DNA from: Rhodobiaceae bacterium
Lineage (GTDB): Bacteria; Pseudomonadota; Alphaproteobacteria; Rhizobiales; Tepidamorphaceae
Direction of reading: 5' to 3'
Assembly: GCA_020637895.1 (NCBI GenBank)
Contig: JACKJP010000013.1
Span: 1 to 31,038, forward strand
DNA: 31,038 nt
The position numbers and the translations under genes were made by a program. This document shows, in pieces, positions 16,311 through 25,239 of the stretch (the first letter of the stretch is position 1; every line of letters starts with the position of its first letter). The notes beneath the pieces were generated by a model. That model had not been told where the DNA came from. It searched no databases and saw nothing but the letters and a program-made list of their open reading frames with translations.

Positions 16311-17476
16311 TGACGGGCGGAAACCCTTCGCAGACATTGTGCGTCGGAATCATCGCCGGCGAGGAGTCGGGCGATGTTCTTGCAGCCCATCTCATGCAGG
16401 CGCTGAACCGCCGGACACCGACTAGGTTCGTCGGCGTTGGCGGGCATCGCATGGAGGAGCAGGGCCTCAAGAGCTTCTTTCCGATGAGCGATATTGCCAT
16501 CAATGGCGGCATCGCCATCGCTCGCAACCTGCCGATGCTGCTCAAAAGGATCGCCCAGGCGGCAGACGGTATCGTCACGGCGGCGCCGGATGTGCTCGTG
16601 ATCGTGGATTCTCCGGAATTCACCCACCGGGTCGCGCGCAAGGTTCGCAAGGCCAGACCGGGCATGCCGATCATCAACTACGTGCCGCCAACGGTCTGGG
16701 CCTGGCGGCAGGGCAGGGCACGCGCGATGCGCGCCTATGTCGACCGGTCCATGGCTGTGCTTCCGTTTGAGCCGGCCGAGCATCTCCGCCTCGGCGGTCC
16801 GCCCTGTGACTATATCGGACACCCTGTCAGCGAAATCATACAGGCGAAAATGCGCGCACCCGAGGCGCCGGCCGACCCGCAGGTGCTCCTGGTCTTGCCC
16901 GGTAGCCGGCGAACCGAAATCGAAAGGCTGATGGCCCTTTTCGGGGAGGTCGTCGCGCGGATTCATCGCCCGGGGATGCGAGTCATCATTCCCGCCGTCA
17001 GGCATCTGGAAACGCTGATTGCCGAAAAGGCCGGACTGTGGCCGGTCACACCGGAAATCGTCGTCGGAGAGGCGGCCAAATGGCAGGCGTTTTCCGAGGG
17101 AACGGCGGCTTTGGCCGCATCAGGCACAGTGACGCTCGAACTGGCACTCATGGGCGTGCCCCAGGTCGTCGGTTATCGGATTGAATGGCTCGCGGCTGCG
17201 CTCATGCCCTTCTTTCGCGCACATTCGATCGCGATGGCCAACCTCGTCCACGGTTCACGCATCGTGCCCGAGTTCCTTCATAAGGAATGCACCGTGGACA
17301 ATCTGGCAGCCGCGCTGGACCCGCTCCTCTCTGATACCAAGGAAAGGCGGCGCCAGCTCGAAGGGATCGCCGCAATCCGCAAGCAAATGGAAGACGAAGC
17401 CGCATCGCCGGCCGATCATGCGGCCGATATCGTGCTCGAAACGGCGGAACTTTCCAAATCTACTTTGCGCCAATGA
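16307..17476 (+). CDS. lpxB: Lipid-A-disaccharide synthase LpxB
   Basis: A GT19 glycosyltransferase that joins lipid X to UDP-2,3-diacylglucosamine to form the lipid A disaccharide. The 389 residues match the family. IIAGEESGDVLAAHL (about 11-25) is the N-terminal signature; YVPPTVWAWRQGRA and LVLPGSRRTEIERL are the conserved substrate and UDP-site regions; SGTVTLELALMGVPQVV is near the C-terminus. ATGATG at 16307 overlaps the lpxI stop, so 16310 is an alternative start. It ends the plus-strand cluster; its stop abuts the gltA terminator. Confidence 0.96.
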   Translation: MMTGGNPSQTLCVGIIAGEESGDVLAAHLMQALNRRTPTRFVGVGGHRMEEQGLKSFFPMSDIAINGGIAIARNLPMLLKRIAQAADGIVTAAPDVLVIVDSPEFTHRVARKVRKARPGMPIINYVPPTVWAWRQGRARAMRAYVDRSMAVLPFEPAEHLRLGGPPCDYIGHPVSEIIQAKMRAPEAPADPQVLLVLPGSRRTEIERLMALFGEVVARIHRPGMRVIIPAVRHLETLIAEKAGLWPVTPEIVVGEAAKWQAFSEGTAALAASGTVTLELALMGVPQVVGYRIEWLAAALMPFFRAHSIAMANLVHGSRIVPEFLHKECTVDNLAAALDPLLSDTKERRRQLEGIAAIRKQMEDEAASPADHAADIVLETAELSKSTLRQ

Positions 17477-17501
17477 AAAAAGGCCCGGTTTGCACTGGGC
17501 C
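17476..17501 (-). terminator. Intrinsic terminator of gltA
   Basis: Read on the minus strand, GGCCCAGT pairs with ACCGGGCC (8 base pairs, one G-U, 4-base loop) and is followed by TTTTTT. It lies 24 bases after the gltA stop and directly abuts the lpxB stop. On the plus strand the same hairpin is followed only by TCTTCC, so it may also weakly end the lpx transcript. Confidence 0.85.
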
Positions 17502-17525
17502 TCTTCCTGAAAGTATCGACAGAAG

Positions 17526-18818
17526 CTATTTGCGCTTTCCGACCGAAATGTAGTCACGGCGGGGTGCGCCGGTATACAGCTGGCGCGGACGGCCGATCTT
17601 CTGGCGCGGATCCTCGATCATTTCTTTCCACTGGGCAATCCAGCCTACGGTACGGGCGACCGCGAAGAGCACCGTGAACATCGAGGTCGGGAAACCCATC
17701 GCCTTCAGCGTGATCCCCGAATAGAAATCGATATTCGGATAGAGCTTCTTTTCGACGAAATACTCGTCGCGCAGCGCGATGCGCTCCAGCTCCATGGCCA
17801 CATCGAGCAGCGGATCGTCCTTGATGCCGACTTCCTGCAGCACTTCGTGACAGGTCTTCTGCATGACGCGTGCGCGCGGATCGTAGTTCTTGTAGACGCG
17901 ATGTCCGAAACCCATCAGACGGAAGGGATCGTCCTTGTCCTTGGCGCGGGCGATGAACTCCGGAATACGATCGACGCTGCCAATCTCCTCAAGCATCTTG
18001 AGCGCCGCTTCGTTGGCGCCGCCATGGGCAGGACCCCAGAGACAGGCAATGCCGGCTGCGATGCAGGCGAACGGATTGGCACCGGACGAGCCCGCGAGAC
18101 GAACGGTCGAAGTCGACGCGTTCTGCTCGTGATCGGCGTGCAGAATGAAGATGCGGTCCATTGCCCGCGAGAGCACCGGATTGACCTCATATTCCTCACA
18201 CGGCACCGCAAAGCACATGTGCAGGAAGTTGGACGAGTAATCGAGTGCATTGCGCGGATAGATAAACGGCTGACCGACGGAATACTTGTAAGCCATCGCT
18301 GCCAGAGTCGGCATCTTGGCAATCATCCTGATCGACGCAACGAGACGCTGGTATGGGTCCGAAATATCGGTCGAGTCATGATAGAAGGCCGACATGGCAC
18401 CGACAGATCCGGTCAGTACGGCCATTGGATGGGCGTCGCGGCGGAAGCCGGTAAAGAACCGCGTCATCTGCTCGTGGACCATGGTGTGGTTGGTCACGCG
18501 GCCGACGAAATCGCGCTTCTGCTGATCGGTCGGCAGTTCGCCGTAGAGCAGGAGATAGCAGGTCTCCAGGAAGTCGCCCTGTTCGGCGACCTGTTCGATC
18601 GGGTAACCGCGATAGAGCAGCACACCCTCGTCGCCATCGATATAGGTAATCTGGGATTCGCAGCTAGCGGTTGACGTGAAGCCGGGGTCATAGGTGAAGG
18701 CGCCGGTCTTTGCGTAGAGAGCGCTGATGTCGACGACATCGGGACCGATCGAGCCCTTGTTGACCGGAAATTCGTGAGCCGTTCCCCCGAGGTTGAGTGT
18801 GGCCTTGTTCTCATTCAT
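17526..18818 (-). CDS. gltA: Citrate synthase (type II, hexameric)
   Basis: It condenses oxaloacetate and acetyl-CoA to citrate, the entry step of the TCA cycle. The 430 residues match the Gram-negative, NADH-sensitive hexameric form. The catalytic residues are His265 (WGPAHGGANEA), His306 (MGFGHRVYKNYDPRA) and Asp364 (PNIDFYSG). GAGAGGA precedes the ATG on the minus strand. It is convergent with lpxB and has its own terminator and a 198-base upstream region with a promoter candidate. It follows gltX, which shares its direction. Confidence 0.97.
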   Translation of the reverse strand: MNENKATLNLGGTAHEFPVNKGSIGPDVVDISALYAKTGAFTYDPGFTSTASCESQITYIDGDEGVLLYRGYPIEQVAEQGDFLETCYLLLYGELPTDQQKRDFVGRVTNHTMVHEQMTRFFTGFRRDAHPMAVLTGSVGAMSAFYHDSTDISDPYQRLVASIRMIAKMPTLAAMAYKYSVGQPFIYPRNALDYSSNFLHMCFAVPCEEYEVNPVLSRAMDRIFILHADHEQNASTSTVRLAGSSGANPFACIAAGIACLWGPAHGGANEAALKMLEEIGSVDRIPEFIARAKDKDDPFRLMGFGHRVYKNYDPRARVMQKTCHEVLQEVGIKDDPLLDVAMELERIALRDEYFVEKKLYPNIDFYSGITLKAMGFPTSMFTVLFAVARTVGWIAQWKEMIEDPRQKIGRPRQLYTGAPRRDYISVGKRK

Positions 18819-18891
18819 TTGGCACCAATCCTCTCATGTCGTCTTGCCGCCGCGGATGCGCCGGCAGGCTTGCCAGATTTCATTGAACCGG

Positions 18892-18914
18892 GTCGGCAAG
18901 GGAGTTCTGCCGAC
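18892..18914 (-). other. Hairpin in gltA 5' leader
   Basis: On the minus strand GTCGGCA pairs perfectly with TGCCGAC around a 9-base loop. It lies between the promoter candidate and the gltA ATG, about 75 bases before the start. It could be an mRNA leader structure or the gltX 3' end. No T-run follows. Confidence 0.4.
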
Positions 18915-18953
18915 GGTCTTGCAGTCGTGCGTGGAGGCCCGTTGTGCCACAAT

Positions 18954-18982
18954 TTGGTATCGCATTTACCCGCTATTCGCAA
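18954..18982 (-). promoter_or_regulatory. Candidate promoter of gltA
   Basis: On the minus strand, TTGCGA (18982-18977) and TACCAA (18959-18954) are separated by 17 bases, between gltX and gltA. The -35 has the TTGC core also seen at the rpsB and lexA promoters of this window. The -10 is weak. Confidence 0.35.
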
Positions 18983-19016
18983 GTGCAGCACGGGCCGGGG
19001 CAGGTTGCCTGAGAGG

Positions 19017-20453
19017 CTACATCCGGGCCAGCGCGTCGTCCAGTCTGGCAAGCGATTCTTCCCGGCCGAGGACCACCAGAACATCGAAAATCCCCGGCGA
19101 AGTCGTTCGCCCGGTCAACGCTGCGCGGAGCGGTTGCGCCACCTTGCCAAGTTTGAGGCCGGCTTCTTCCGCAAACGCCCTGATGGCGGATTCGAGGTCT
19201 TCAGTTGCCCATTGCGAGCATGCGGACAGTGCCGCCCGCGCGCCTGACAACGTCTCCAGTCCGTGATTGTCGAGCAACTGGGCGGCCTTTTCGTCTGGCG
19301 AGAGCGGTCTTTTGGCGACGAGAAACTGAGCGCCGTCAAGAAGTTCGACAAGAGTCTTCGCGCGATCTTTCAGGCCTGGCATCGCCTGACGCAGCGCAGC
19401 GCGTCGGCCATCATCGAGTCGCGCCGCAAATTCCGGGCCGGCCGGCAGATAAGGCAGTGCGCCAAGGAGCGCTTCGGTCAGCGCGTCGTCATCCGTTGCG
19501 CGCATGTAGTGCCCGTTCAGATTTTCAAGCTTGGCAAAATCGAAGCGCGCGGCCGATTTGCCGATGCCATCCAGCGCGAACCACTCAATCATCTGTTCGG
19601 TTGAAAATATCTCGTCGTCGCCATGGCTCCAGCCAAGCCGCGCCAGATAGTTTCGCATCGCCTCAGGCAGGTAGCCCATTGCCCTGTAGGCCTCGACGCC
19701 CAGCGCGCCATGACGCTTTGAAAGCTTCGCGCCATCTGGCCCGTGGATCAGCGGAATATGCGCCATGACGGGCACATCCCAGCCGAGCGCGAGGTAGATC
19801 TGGGATTGTCTTGCCGCATTGGTGAGATGATCGACGCCACGAACGATATGCGTGACGCCCATGTCGTGATCGTCAACGACGACGGAGAGATTGTAGGTCG
19901 GGTTGCCGTCGCTGCGAAGAATGATGAGATCGTCCAGATCCTTGTTCGGGATGACGACGCGTCCCTGCACCTGATCGTCGACGACTGTCTCGCCTTCCTG
20001 CGGCGCCCTGAAGCGGATCGCCGGTGCGACGCCGGCAGGGGCGTCCGCAGCATCGCGGTCGCGCCAGCTACCGTCGTAGCGGGGAGGGCGCCCCTCCGCC
20101 ATGGCTTTCTCGCGCATCGCCACGAGCTCTTCCTGCGTGGCATAGCAACGATAGGCATTTCCCGATGCCAGCAGCGCCTCGACCACTTCGCGATGCCGGT
20201 CGGCCCTGGCGAACTGCGAAACCGGCTCGCCGTCCCAATCCAGCCCGAGCCATTTCAGACCGTCCAGAATGGCGTCTACAGCTTCCTGTGTGGAGCGCTC
20301 GCGATCCGTGTCTTCGATGCGCAGCAGCATCTGGCCGCCATTGCTCCTGGAGTAGAGCCAGTTGAACAGCGCCGTTCGGGCGCCGCCGATATGCAAAAAG
20401 CCCGTCGGCGAGGGGGCAAATCGGGTAACGACGGGGATGGTGCTGCCGGCCAT
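19017..20453 (-). CDS. gltX: Glutamyl-tRNA synthetase
   Basis: A class I aminoacyl-tRNA synthetase that charges tRNA-Glu (alphaproteobacterial forms often also charge tRNA-Gln for the GatCAB route). It has 478 residues. The ATP motifs are HIGG at 21-24 (in FAPSPTGFLHIGGARTALF) and KLSKR at 243-247. The helical anticodon-binding domain fills the C-terminus. The ATG at 20453 has GGAGGA just upstream and gives the expected start; the frame extends upstream without a believable site. It is divergent from comEC across 106 bases. Confidence 0.97.
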   Translation of the reverse strand: MAGSTIPVVTRFAPSPTGFLHIGGARTALFNWLYSRSNGGQMLLRIEDTDRERSTQEAVDAILDGLKWLGLDWDGEPVSQFARADRHREVVEALLASGNAYRCYATQEELVAMREKAMAEGRPPRYDGSWRDRDAADAPAGVAPAIRFRAPQEGETVVDDQVQGRVVIPNKDLDDLIILRSDGNPTYNLSVVVDDHDMGVTHIVRGVDHLTNAARQSQIYLALGWDVPVMAHIPLIHGPDGAKLSKRHGALGVEAYRAMGYLPEAMRNYLARLGWSHGDDEIFSTEQMIEWFALDGIGKSAARFDFAKLENLNGHYMRATDDDALTEALLGALPYLPAGPEFAARLDDGRRAALRQAMPGLKDRAKTLVELLDGAQFLVAKRPLSPDEKAAQLLDNHGLETLSGARAALSACSQWATEDLESAIRAFAEEAGLKLGKVAQPLRAALTGRTTSPGIFDVLVVLGREESLARLDDALARM

Positions 20454-20559
20454 GAATCCTCCGGGAAAAATGCGTGCAAGGTTGCGGGGTGAACAGGACC
20501 GGCAGTCGTGTAGCATGCCCCATCGGCGAGATAAACGGCGCCAGCGGGGAAACGGGTCG

Positions 20560-22722
20560 ATGACGAGCGCGACGCAGGGAGCCTGGACGGCAGAGGACGC
20601 GCCGCCGACGTCGCAGAAGCGCGCGCCCCTTGTCTGGCTGTCCAGCTTCATGGACCGGCAGTCGGACCGGTTCTTCCTGTGGCTTCCGGTCCTGCTGGCC
20701 GCAGGCGCCGCTTTCTATCTCGGCGCCGAAAGCGAACCCGACGCGGTCATTTTCGCCTGCCTGTTCTGCATTCTTGCATTTGCAGCGTTCCTGCTCCGAA
20801 ACCGGTTCGGGGCGTTTCTCCTGTCCGTCGCCAGTGCGGCGGTTTGTGCCGGCGTGCTGCTCGCCTCATTCGCATCGGCCAGGCACGCCGATGAGACTCT
20901 GTTGTCGCAGCGGGTCGGCCCTGTCGAGATAAAGGCGACGATTGCGGCTATCGACCGTTTCGCCAGCGGGCGCCAGCGCGCGCTGCTGGAACTCGAAGGG
21001 GCGCCTGAGGGCCTGCCATCATCCGTGCGCGTCAGCTGGCGCGGCGAGGGGTACTACCTTGCCGGCGAAAGGATTGCGGCCCGCGTCATTCTGCTGCCGC
21101 CGCCGGACGAGGCCGTGCCGGGCGGCTATAATTTTCGCCGAGAGGCATTTTTTCAGGGATTCGGTGCTGTCGGTTACACCCTCGGTGCTCCCGATCGTCT
21201 AGCCGATCCGGCACCCGACCGTCTTTCCTTCAAGATCGAACGTACGCGCAACCGCATCGCCGACCGCATCATGGCGGCTTTGCCGGGCAATTCCGGTGCG
21301 ATCGCGGCAGCGCTCCTGACCGGCAAACGAAGTGCGATAGACGAGGACACGACTGAGGCGCTTCGGGTCGCCGGACTCGGGCATCTGCTCGCGATCTCCG
21401 GGCTGCATATGGTGTTGGTCAGCGGCATCGTCTTCTTCACCCTGCGCCTGCTGCTCGTCCTGATCCCCGGGATTGCCCTCCGCTATCCGATCAAACGCAT
21501 CGCCGCGATCGGCGCCATCATTGCCGCGACGGCGTTTCTGGTAGTCTCTGGTGCCTCTATCGCCACCGTACGCGCCTATATCATGCTCCTGATCATGCTT
21601 GTCGCGGTCATCGCCGACCGACCGGCGATATCGCTCCGCAATCTCGCCCTTGCCGCCATACTCATCATTGCGTTGCATCCTGAGGCCGTTGCTGGCGCCA
21701 GCTTTCAAATGTCGTTTGCCGCCACGACGGCGCTCATTGCAGCCTATGAGGCAAGTAGCGCTCTACGATATCGATGGTTCGAAGGCACAGCCCGAAATTG
21801 GCCGGGCAGGGCGCTCGGGCTTGCGGGTGGCTTCGTGATCGCGATTCTCTTCACCACGCTTGTCGCCGGGCTTGCGACAAGTATCTTCGGCGCATTCCAT
21901 TTCAACCGGACAACGCCGTTTTCGCTACTGGCCAATATGGCCGCGATGCCCGTCGTCACGCTGATCGTGATGCCCTTCGGCGTATTCGCACTTGCCCTGA
22001 TGCCTTTCGGTGTCGACTGGCCGGCATGGCAGGCAATGGGCTGGGGAATCGATACCGTCAGCCGGATTGCTACTGCCGTCGCTGACCTGGACGGTGCAGA
22101 CCTGATGGTCAGATCCTTCCCGCTCGCGACGCTGGTCATCATTACGTTGGGCGGTCTGTGGCTGTGCCTTTGGCGCGGCCGCGTCCGGCTGGCGGGATTG
22201 GCTGCCATCGTCCTGGGCCTAGCCGCCGCGATCTGGTCTACCGACAGGCCGGCCGCGCTCATAGATCGCGACGGCTATCTGGTCGCGTTTGAGGACGCAG
22301 AAGGTCTCCAGGTGGCCGGTACCAGACGGGTTGGTTATGTGATCGACGTCTGGCGCCGTCGGCTTGGTTTCGGCGATGAAGCAGTCCACTTCTCGCGCTG
22401 CCGACAGTCGGTGTGCATCGCCAGTTCAGAAAGCCTGTCGATTGCGCTTGTTGATACGAGACAGACGCGACATTGGGCTCACCTTTGCGGGCGCGCCAAT
22501 TTCATCGTCCTCAGCGGATGGAAGAGCGGGACCCACTACCTGCCCGAGTGCGCGCCGAAAATCATCGACCGCGACGACCGCGACAGGCTTGGCGCCATCG
22601 CCGTTTACCCCGACGCGGGCACCTTCCGTTTGACGGGAGCCAGACCGAGGTCCCGCGAGCGCCCATGGGCGCTGCACGCCGTATCCGGCTACCGGCGGGC
22701 TAATATTGGCGGAACAGACTGA
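20560..22722 (+). CDS. comEC: ComEC/Rec2-family DNA-uptake channel protein
   Basis: An inner-membrane channel for single-stranded DNA in natural transformation. From the ATG at 20560 it has 720 residues. An N-terminal hydrophobic region plus OB-like DUF4131 domain (about 35-220) precedes the polytopic Competence domain (about 245-520), with the signature GHLLAISGLHM at 274-284. The C-terminal region (about 560-720) is where a metallo-beta-lactamase-like domain sits in Bacillus ComEC; no HxHxDH motif is visible here. GGGGAAA precedes the start. The end overlaps lexA by 23 bases in convergent orientation. Whether this organism is transformable cannot be told from the gene. Confidence 0.92.
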   Translation: MTSATQGAWTAEDAPPTSQKRAPLVWLSSFMDRQSDRFFLWLPVLLAAGAAFYLGAESEPDAVIFACLFCILAFAAFLLRNRFGAFLLSVASAAVCAGVLLASFASARHADETLLSQRVGPVEIKATIAAIDRFASGRQRALLELEGAPEGLPSSVRVSWRGEGYYLAGERIAARVILLPPPDEAVPGGYNFRREAFFQGFGAVGYTLGAPDRLADPAPDRLSFKIERTRNRIADRIMAALPGNSGAIAAALLTGKRSAIDEDTTEALRVAGLGHLLAISGLHMVLVSGIVFFTLRLLLVLIPGIALRYPIKRIAAIGAIIAATAFLVVSGASIATVRAYIMLLIMLVAVIADRPAISLRNLALAAILIIALHPEAVAGASFQMSFAATTALIAAYEASSALRYRWFEGTARNWPGRALGLAGGFVIAILFTTLVAGLATSIFGAFHFNRTTPFSLLANMAAMPVVTLIVMPFGVFALALMPFGVDWPAWQAMGWGIDTVSRIATAVADLDGADLMVRSFPLATLVIITLGGLWLCLWRGRVRLAGLAAIVLGLAAAIWSTDRPAALIDRDGYLVAFEDAEGLQVAGTRRVGYVIDVWRRRLGFGDEAVHFSRCRQSVCIASSESLSIALVDTRQTRHWAHLCGRANFIVLSGWKSGTHYLPECAPKIIDRDDRDRLGAIAVYPDAGTFRLTGARPRSRERPWALHAVSGYRRANIGGTD

Positions 22723-23389
22723 CCAGACGCCCCTGAATGCGCACGCGTTCCGGCCCGAAGATGCGTGTCTCGTACGCCGGATTTGCAGCTTCCAGCGCAA
22801 TCGTATTGCCTTTGCGGCGCAGACGCTTGAGCGTAGCCTCCTCATCGTCAACGAGCGCAACGACAATATCGCCGTTATTGGCGGTATCGGCCTTGCGGAT
22901 GATCACCGTATCGCCGTCGAGAATGCCTGCCTCGACCATCGAATCGCCGCGTACCTCGAGTGCGAAATGTTCGCCTCCGGTCAGCAGCGCAGCCGGGACG
23001 GGCACGGAATGGGAGTGATTCTGGATCGCAGAGATCGGCGTGCCGGCTGCGATACGGCCCATGACAGGCACAGCGACCGTCTCTGGCGCGTCTGGCGAGG
23101 GGCGCATTGGTTTGCGGCCAAGACTCCCCTCGATCACATTGGGTGCAAATCCACGCCGCGCCGCGGGCGCGACCGCTTCCGGCAGGCGTACAACCTCAAG
23201 AGCGCGCGCCCGATGCGGCAGCCGTCTGATAAACCCGCGCTCTTCCAGAGCCGTGATGAGCCGGTGAATGCCGGATTTCGATTTGAGGTCGAGCGCATCC
23301 TTCATCTCATCGAAGGAGGGCGGCACGCCCTCTTCCTTGAGCCGCTCGTTGATGAACAGCAGCAATTCCAGCTGTTTCTGGGTCAGCAT
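22700..23389 (-). CDS. lexA: SOS repressor LexA
   Basis: It represses DNA-damage genes and self-cleaves when RecA filaments form. The 229 residues have an N-terminal winged helix-turn-helix (about 1-65, starting MLTQKQLELLLFI). The Ala115-Gly116 cleavage site lies in GRIAAGTPIS, the catalytic Ser150 in RGDSMVEAG and the catalytic Lys188 in TLKRL, so the protein looks fully active. GAGGG lies upstream of the ATG. It follows moeA after 115 bases but has its own promoter with a LexA box. Its last 23 bases overlap comEC. Confidence 0.97.
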   Translation of the reverse strand: MLTQKQLELLLFINERLKEEGVPPSFDEMKDALDLKSKSGIHRLITALEERGFIRRLPHRARALEVVRLPEAVAPAARRGFAPNVIEGSLGRKPMRPSPDAPETVAVPVMGRIAAGTPISAIQNHSHSVPVPAALLTGGEHFALEVRGDSMVEAGILDGDTVIIRKADTANNGDIVVALVDDEEATLKRLRRKGNTIALEAANPAYETRIFGPERVRIQGRLVSLFRQY

Positions 23390-23459
23390 CCTATACCCTC
23401 GCCCTTAATCCCGAATGCGCAGACGCCAATTGCCGGCGCAGCGTACAAAGCAGGAACAA

Positions 23460-23488
23460 ACAATATCCGTTCTGTTTGTGTTCCGCAA
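23460..23488 (-). promoter_or_regulatory. lexA promoter
   Basis: On the minus strand the -35 TTGCGG (23488-23483) and -10 TATTGT (23465-23460) are 17 bases apart. The LexA box lies almost wholly in the spacer. This arrangement predicts autorepression. The leader to the ATG is about 65 bases. Confidence 0.7.
23469..23483 (-). promoter_or_regulatory. LexA operator (SOS box) of lexA
   Basis: GTTC TGTTTGT GTTC on the plus strand (GAAC-N7-GAAC on the minus strand) is a perfect alphaproteobacterial LexA site. LexA autoregulation is the rule in the class, so this box serves as the local reference for the second site at 230-244. Confidence 0.88.
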
Positions 23489-23504
23489 GCGGTTAACGGC
23501 GGGT

Positions 23505-24737
23505 TTACAGGAGAGGGGCCGAAGCAGAAATATCTAAATATATGAATTCGCAGGAGCTTCCGGCGGAGGCAGCGGGGGCGTAAGGGGGGCGGATGACGAG
23601 AATGTTGGCTTCTGCCAGCGTCGCGAGCATGGAACTGTCCTGACTGGCGAAGGGAGTCGCAACCGGGACTGATTCTCCAGGGCTCAGTTTTGCGCGCAGA
23701 TAATCCTCGCGCTGATCGTTTTCAGGAAGTGCCCGACCAAGCACCGCGTTGTGCCGTCGTGAATAAATGGAAGGGTCGGCGCCGGCCAGAGCAGCAATCA
23801 GCGGCAGGACGAATATCCGGGTGCAGACAAGCGACGAGACCGGATTGCCGGGAAGGCCGAGAACCCGCATGCCGGCCAGACGCGCAGACATCAACGGTTT
23901 GCCCGGCCGCATGGCGATTTTCCAGAAGTCCATCTCTGCGCCGGCGGTCTTGAGGGCGGGGCCGACGAGATCGTGATCTCCGACACTGGCGCCGCCCAGC
24001 GTTATCAGGACATCGGCTCGGGCCTGTCGTGCCCGGTCGATCGCGTCCGCAAGCGCCTGTTCCGTATCGCGCGCGATGCCAAGGTCTATGGCGTCCGCGC
24101 CGGCTCGCCGCACCAGAGCGGCAACCCCATAGGCATTGGAGGCGACAATCTGGCTCGGGCCGGCGGGTTCTCCCGCCCGCACCAGTTCATCTCCAGTGGA
24201 AAGAATCGCGACACGCGGGCGGGTGCGGCATGACACCGCGCCGTGCCCCATCGCGGCTGCGAGCGAAATGTCGTGTGGCCCCAGCACCCGGCCTGCGGGC
24301 AGCAGGGTTCTGCCCGCGCTGAAATCCAGTCCCTTTCGCCGGATATGCCGGCCCGCTGGCTGCGGTTCGGTGATGGTGATCCGGTCACCAGAACGCGAAC
24401 AATTCTCCTGAATGACGATCGTATCCGCATTTTCAGGCAGCGGCGCGCCCGTGAATATCCGGATCGCTTCCACCTCGCCGACAGGGCGACTGGCTGCGTG
24501 CCCAGCAGCGGCCACATCGACGACAGCCAATGTGGCCGGCAACCGGGCCAGAGATGACTGCCGTACCGCATACCCGTCCATTGCCGACATGTCGGCCGGA
24601 GGTTGGTCGCGTCGAGCGGCGAGGGGCGCGGCGAGCACGCGCCCATCCGCCTGTTCCAGCGGCACCAGTTCCTCTCCGGAAGGGGCCGCGTCCGAAAGGA
24701 TCTGTCGAAGGGCTTCGGTAACGGGCGTCAGAGCCAT
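23505..24737 (-). CDS. moeA: Molybdopterin molybdenumtransferase MoeA
   Basis: It inserts molybdate into adenylated molybdopterin to finish the molybdenum cofactor. The 410 residues match the family. DMSAMDGYAV (about 49-58) is the N-terminal signature. The MoCF-binding domain (about 175-320) contains ILSTGDELV, TLGGASVGDHDLV and MRPGKPL, followed by GLPGNPVSSLVC and the C-terminal beta domain. It starts 4 bases after the moaC stop, so the two Mo-cofactor genes are coupled. Confidence 0.96.
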   Translation of the reverse strand: MALTPVTEALRQILSDAAPSGEELVPLEQADGRVLAAPLAARRDQPPADMSAMDGYAVRQSSLARLPATLAVVDVAAAGHAASRPVGEVEAIRIFTGAPLPENADTIVIQENCSRSGDRITITEPQPAGRHIRRKGLDFSAGRTLLPAGRVLGPHDISLAAAMGHGAVSCRTRPRVAILSTGDELVRAGEPAGPSQIVASNAYGVAALVRRAGADAIDLGIARDTEQALADAIDRARQARADVLITLGGASVGDHDLVGPALKTAGAEMDFWKIAMRPGKPLMSARLAGMRVLGLPGNPVSSLVCTRIFVLPLIAALAGADPSIYSRRHNAVLGRALPENDQREDYLRAKLSPGESVPVATPFASQDSSMLATLAEANILVIRPPYAPAASAGSSCEFIYLDISASAPLL

Positions 24738-24741
24738 CGGA

Positions 24742-25236
24742 TCAGGTCTTACCCGGTTCGGCCTGCCAATCGCCCGATTTGCCGCCCGATTTCGATCGCA
24801 GTCGGATCGGCCCGATCTCCATCGATTTTTCCAGCGCCTTGGCCATGTCGTATATTGTCAGCGCTGCGATCGAGACCGCCGTCAGCGCTTCCATCTCCAC
24901 GCCGGTCTTGCCTGTCAATTCGACCTGAGCCGTAATCCGGATTCCGGGCAGCGCCTCATCAGGCACGAGATCGACGGTAATTCTCGTCAGCGCAAGCGGA
25001 TGGCACAAGGGTATTAGGTCGGCCGTTTTCTTGGCTGCCTGGATACCCGCGATCCGCGCAACGCCCAGCACATCGCCTTTTGGTGCATTGCCTTCGGTAA
25101 CGGCTTTCAGGGTCGCGGGAAGCATTTTCACATGGCCTTCGGCGACAGCAATGCGCTTGGTGTCCGCCTTTCCGCCGACATCGACCATATGGGCAGATCC
25201 TGCGTCGTCCAGATGCGTAAGGCCTTTGCCCGCCAT
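24742..25236 (-). CDS. moaC: Cyclic pyranopterin monophosphate synthase MoaC
   Basis: With MoaA it converts GTP-derived 3',8-cyclo-7,8-dihydro-GTP to cPMP, the first molybdenum cofactor intermediate. The 164 residues match the family. THLDDAGSAHMVDVGGKA (about 7-24), AAKKTADLIPLCHPLALT (with conserved Lys and His) and TGVEMEALTAVSIAALTIYDM are the standard motifs. Only 3 bases separate it from trpC upstream and 4 from moeA downstream. Confidence 0.97.
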   Translation of the reverse strand: MAGKGLTHLDDAGSAHMVDVGGKADTKRIAVAEGHVKMLPATLKAVTEGNAPKGDVLGVARIAGIQAAKKTADLIPLCHPLALTRITVDLVPDEALPGIRITAQVELTGKTGVEMEALTAVSIAALTIYDMAKALEKSMEIGPIRLRSKSGGKSGDWQAEPGKT

Positions 25237-25239
25237 GCT

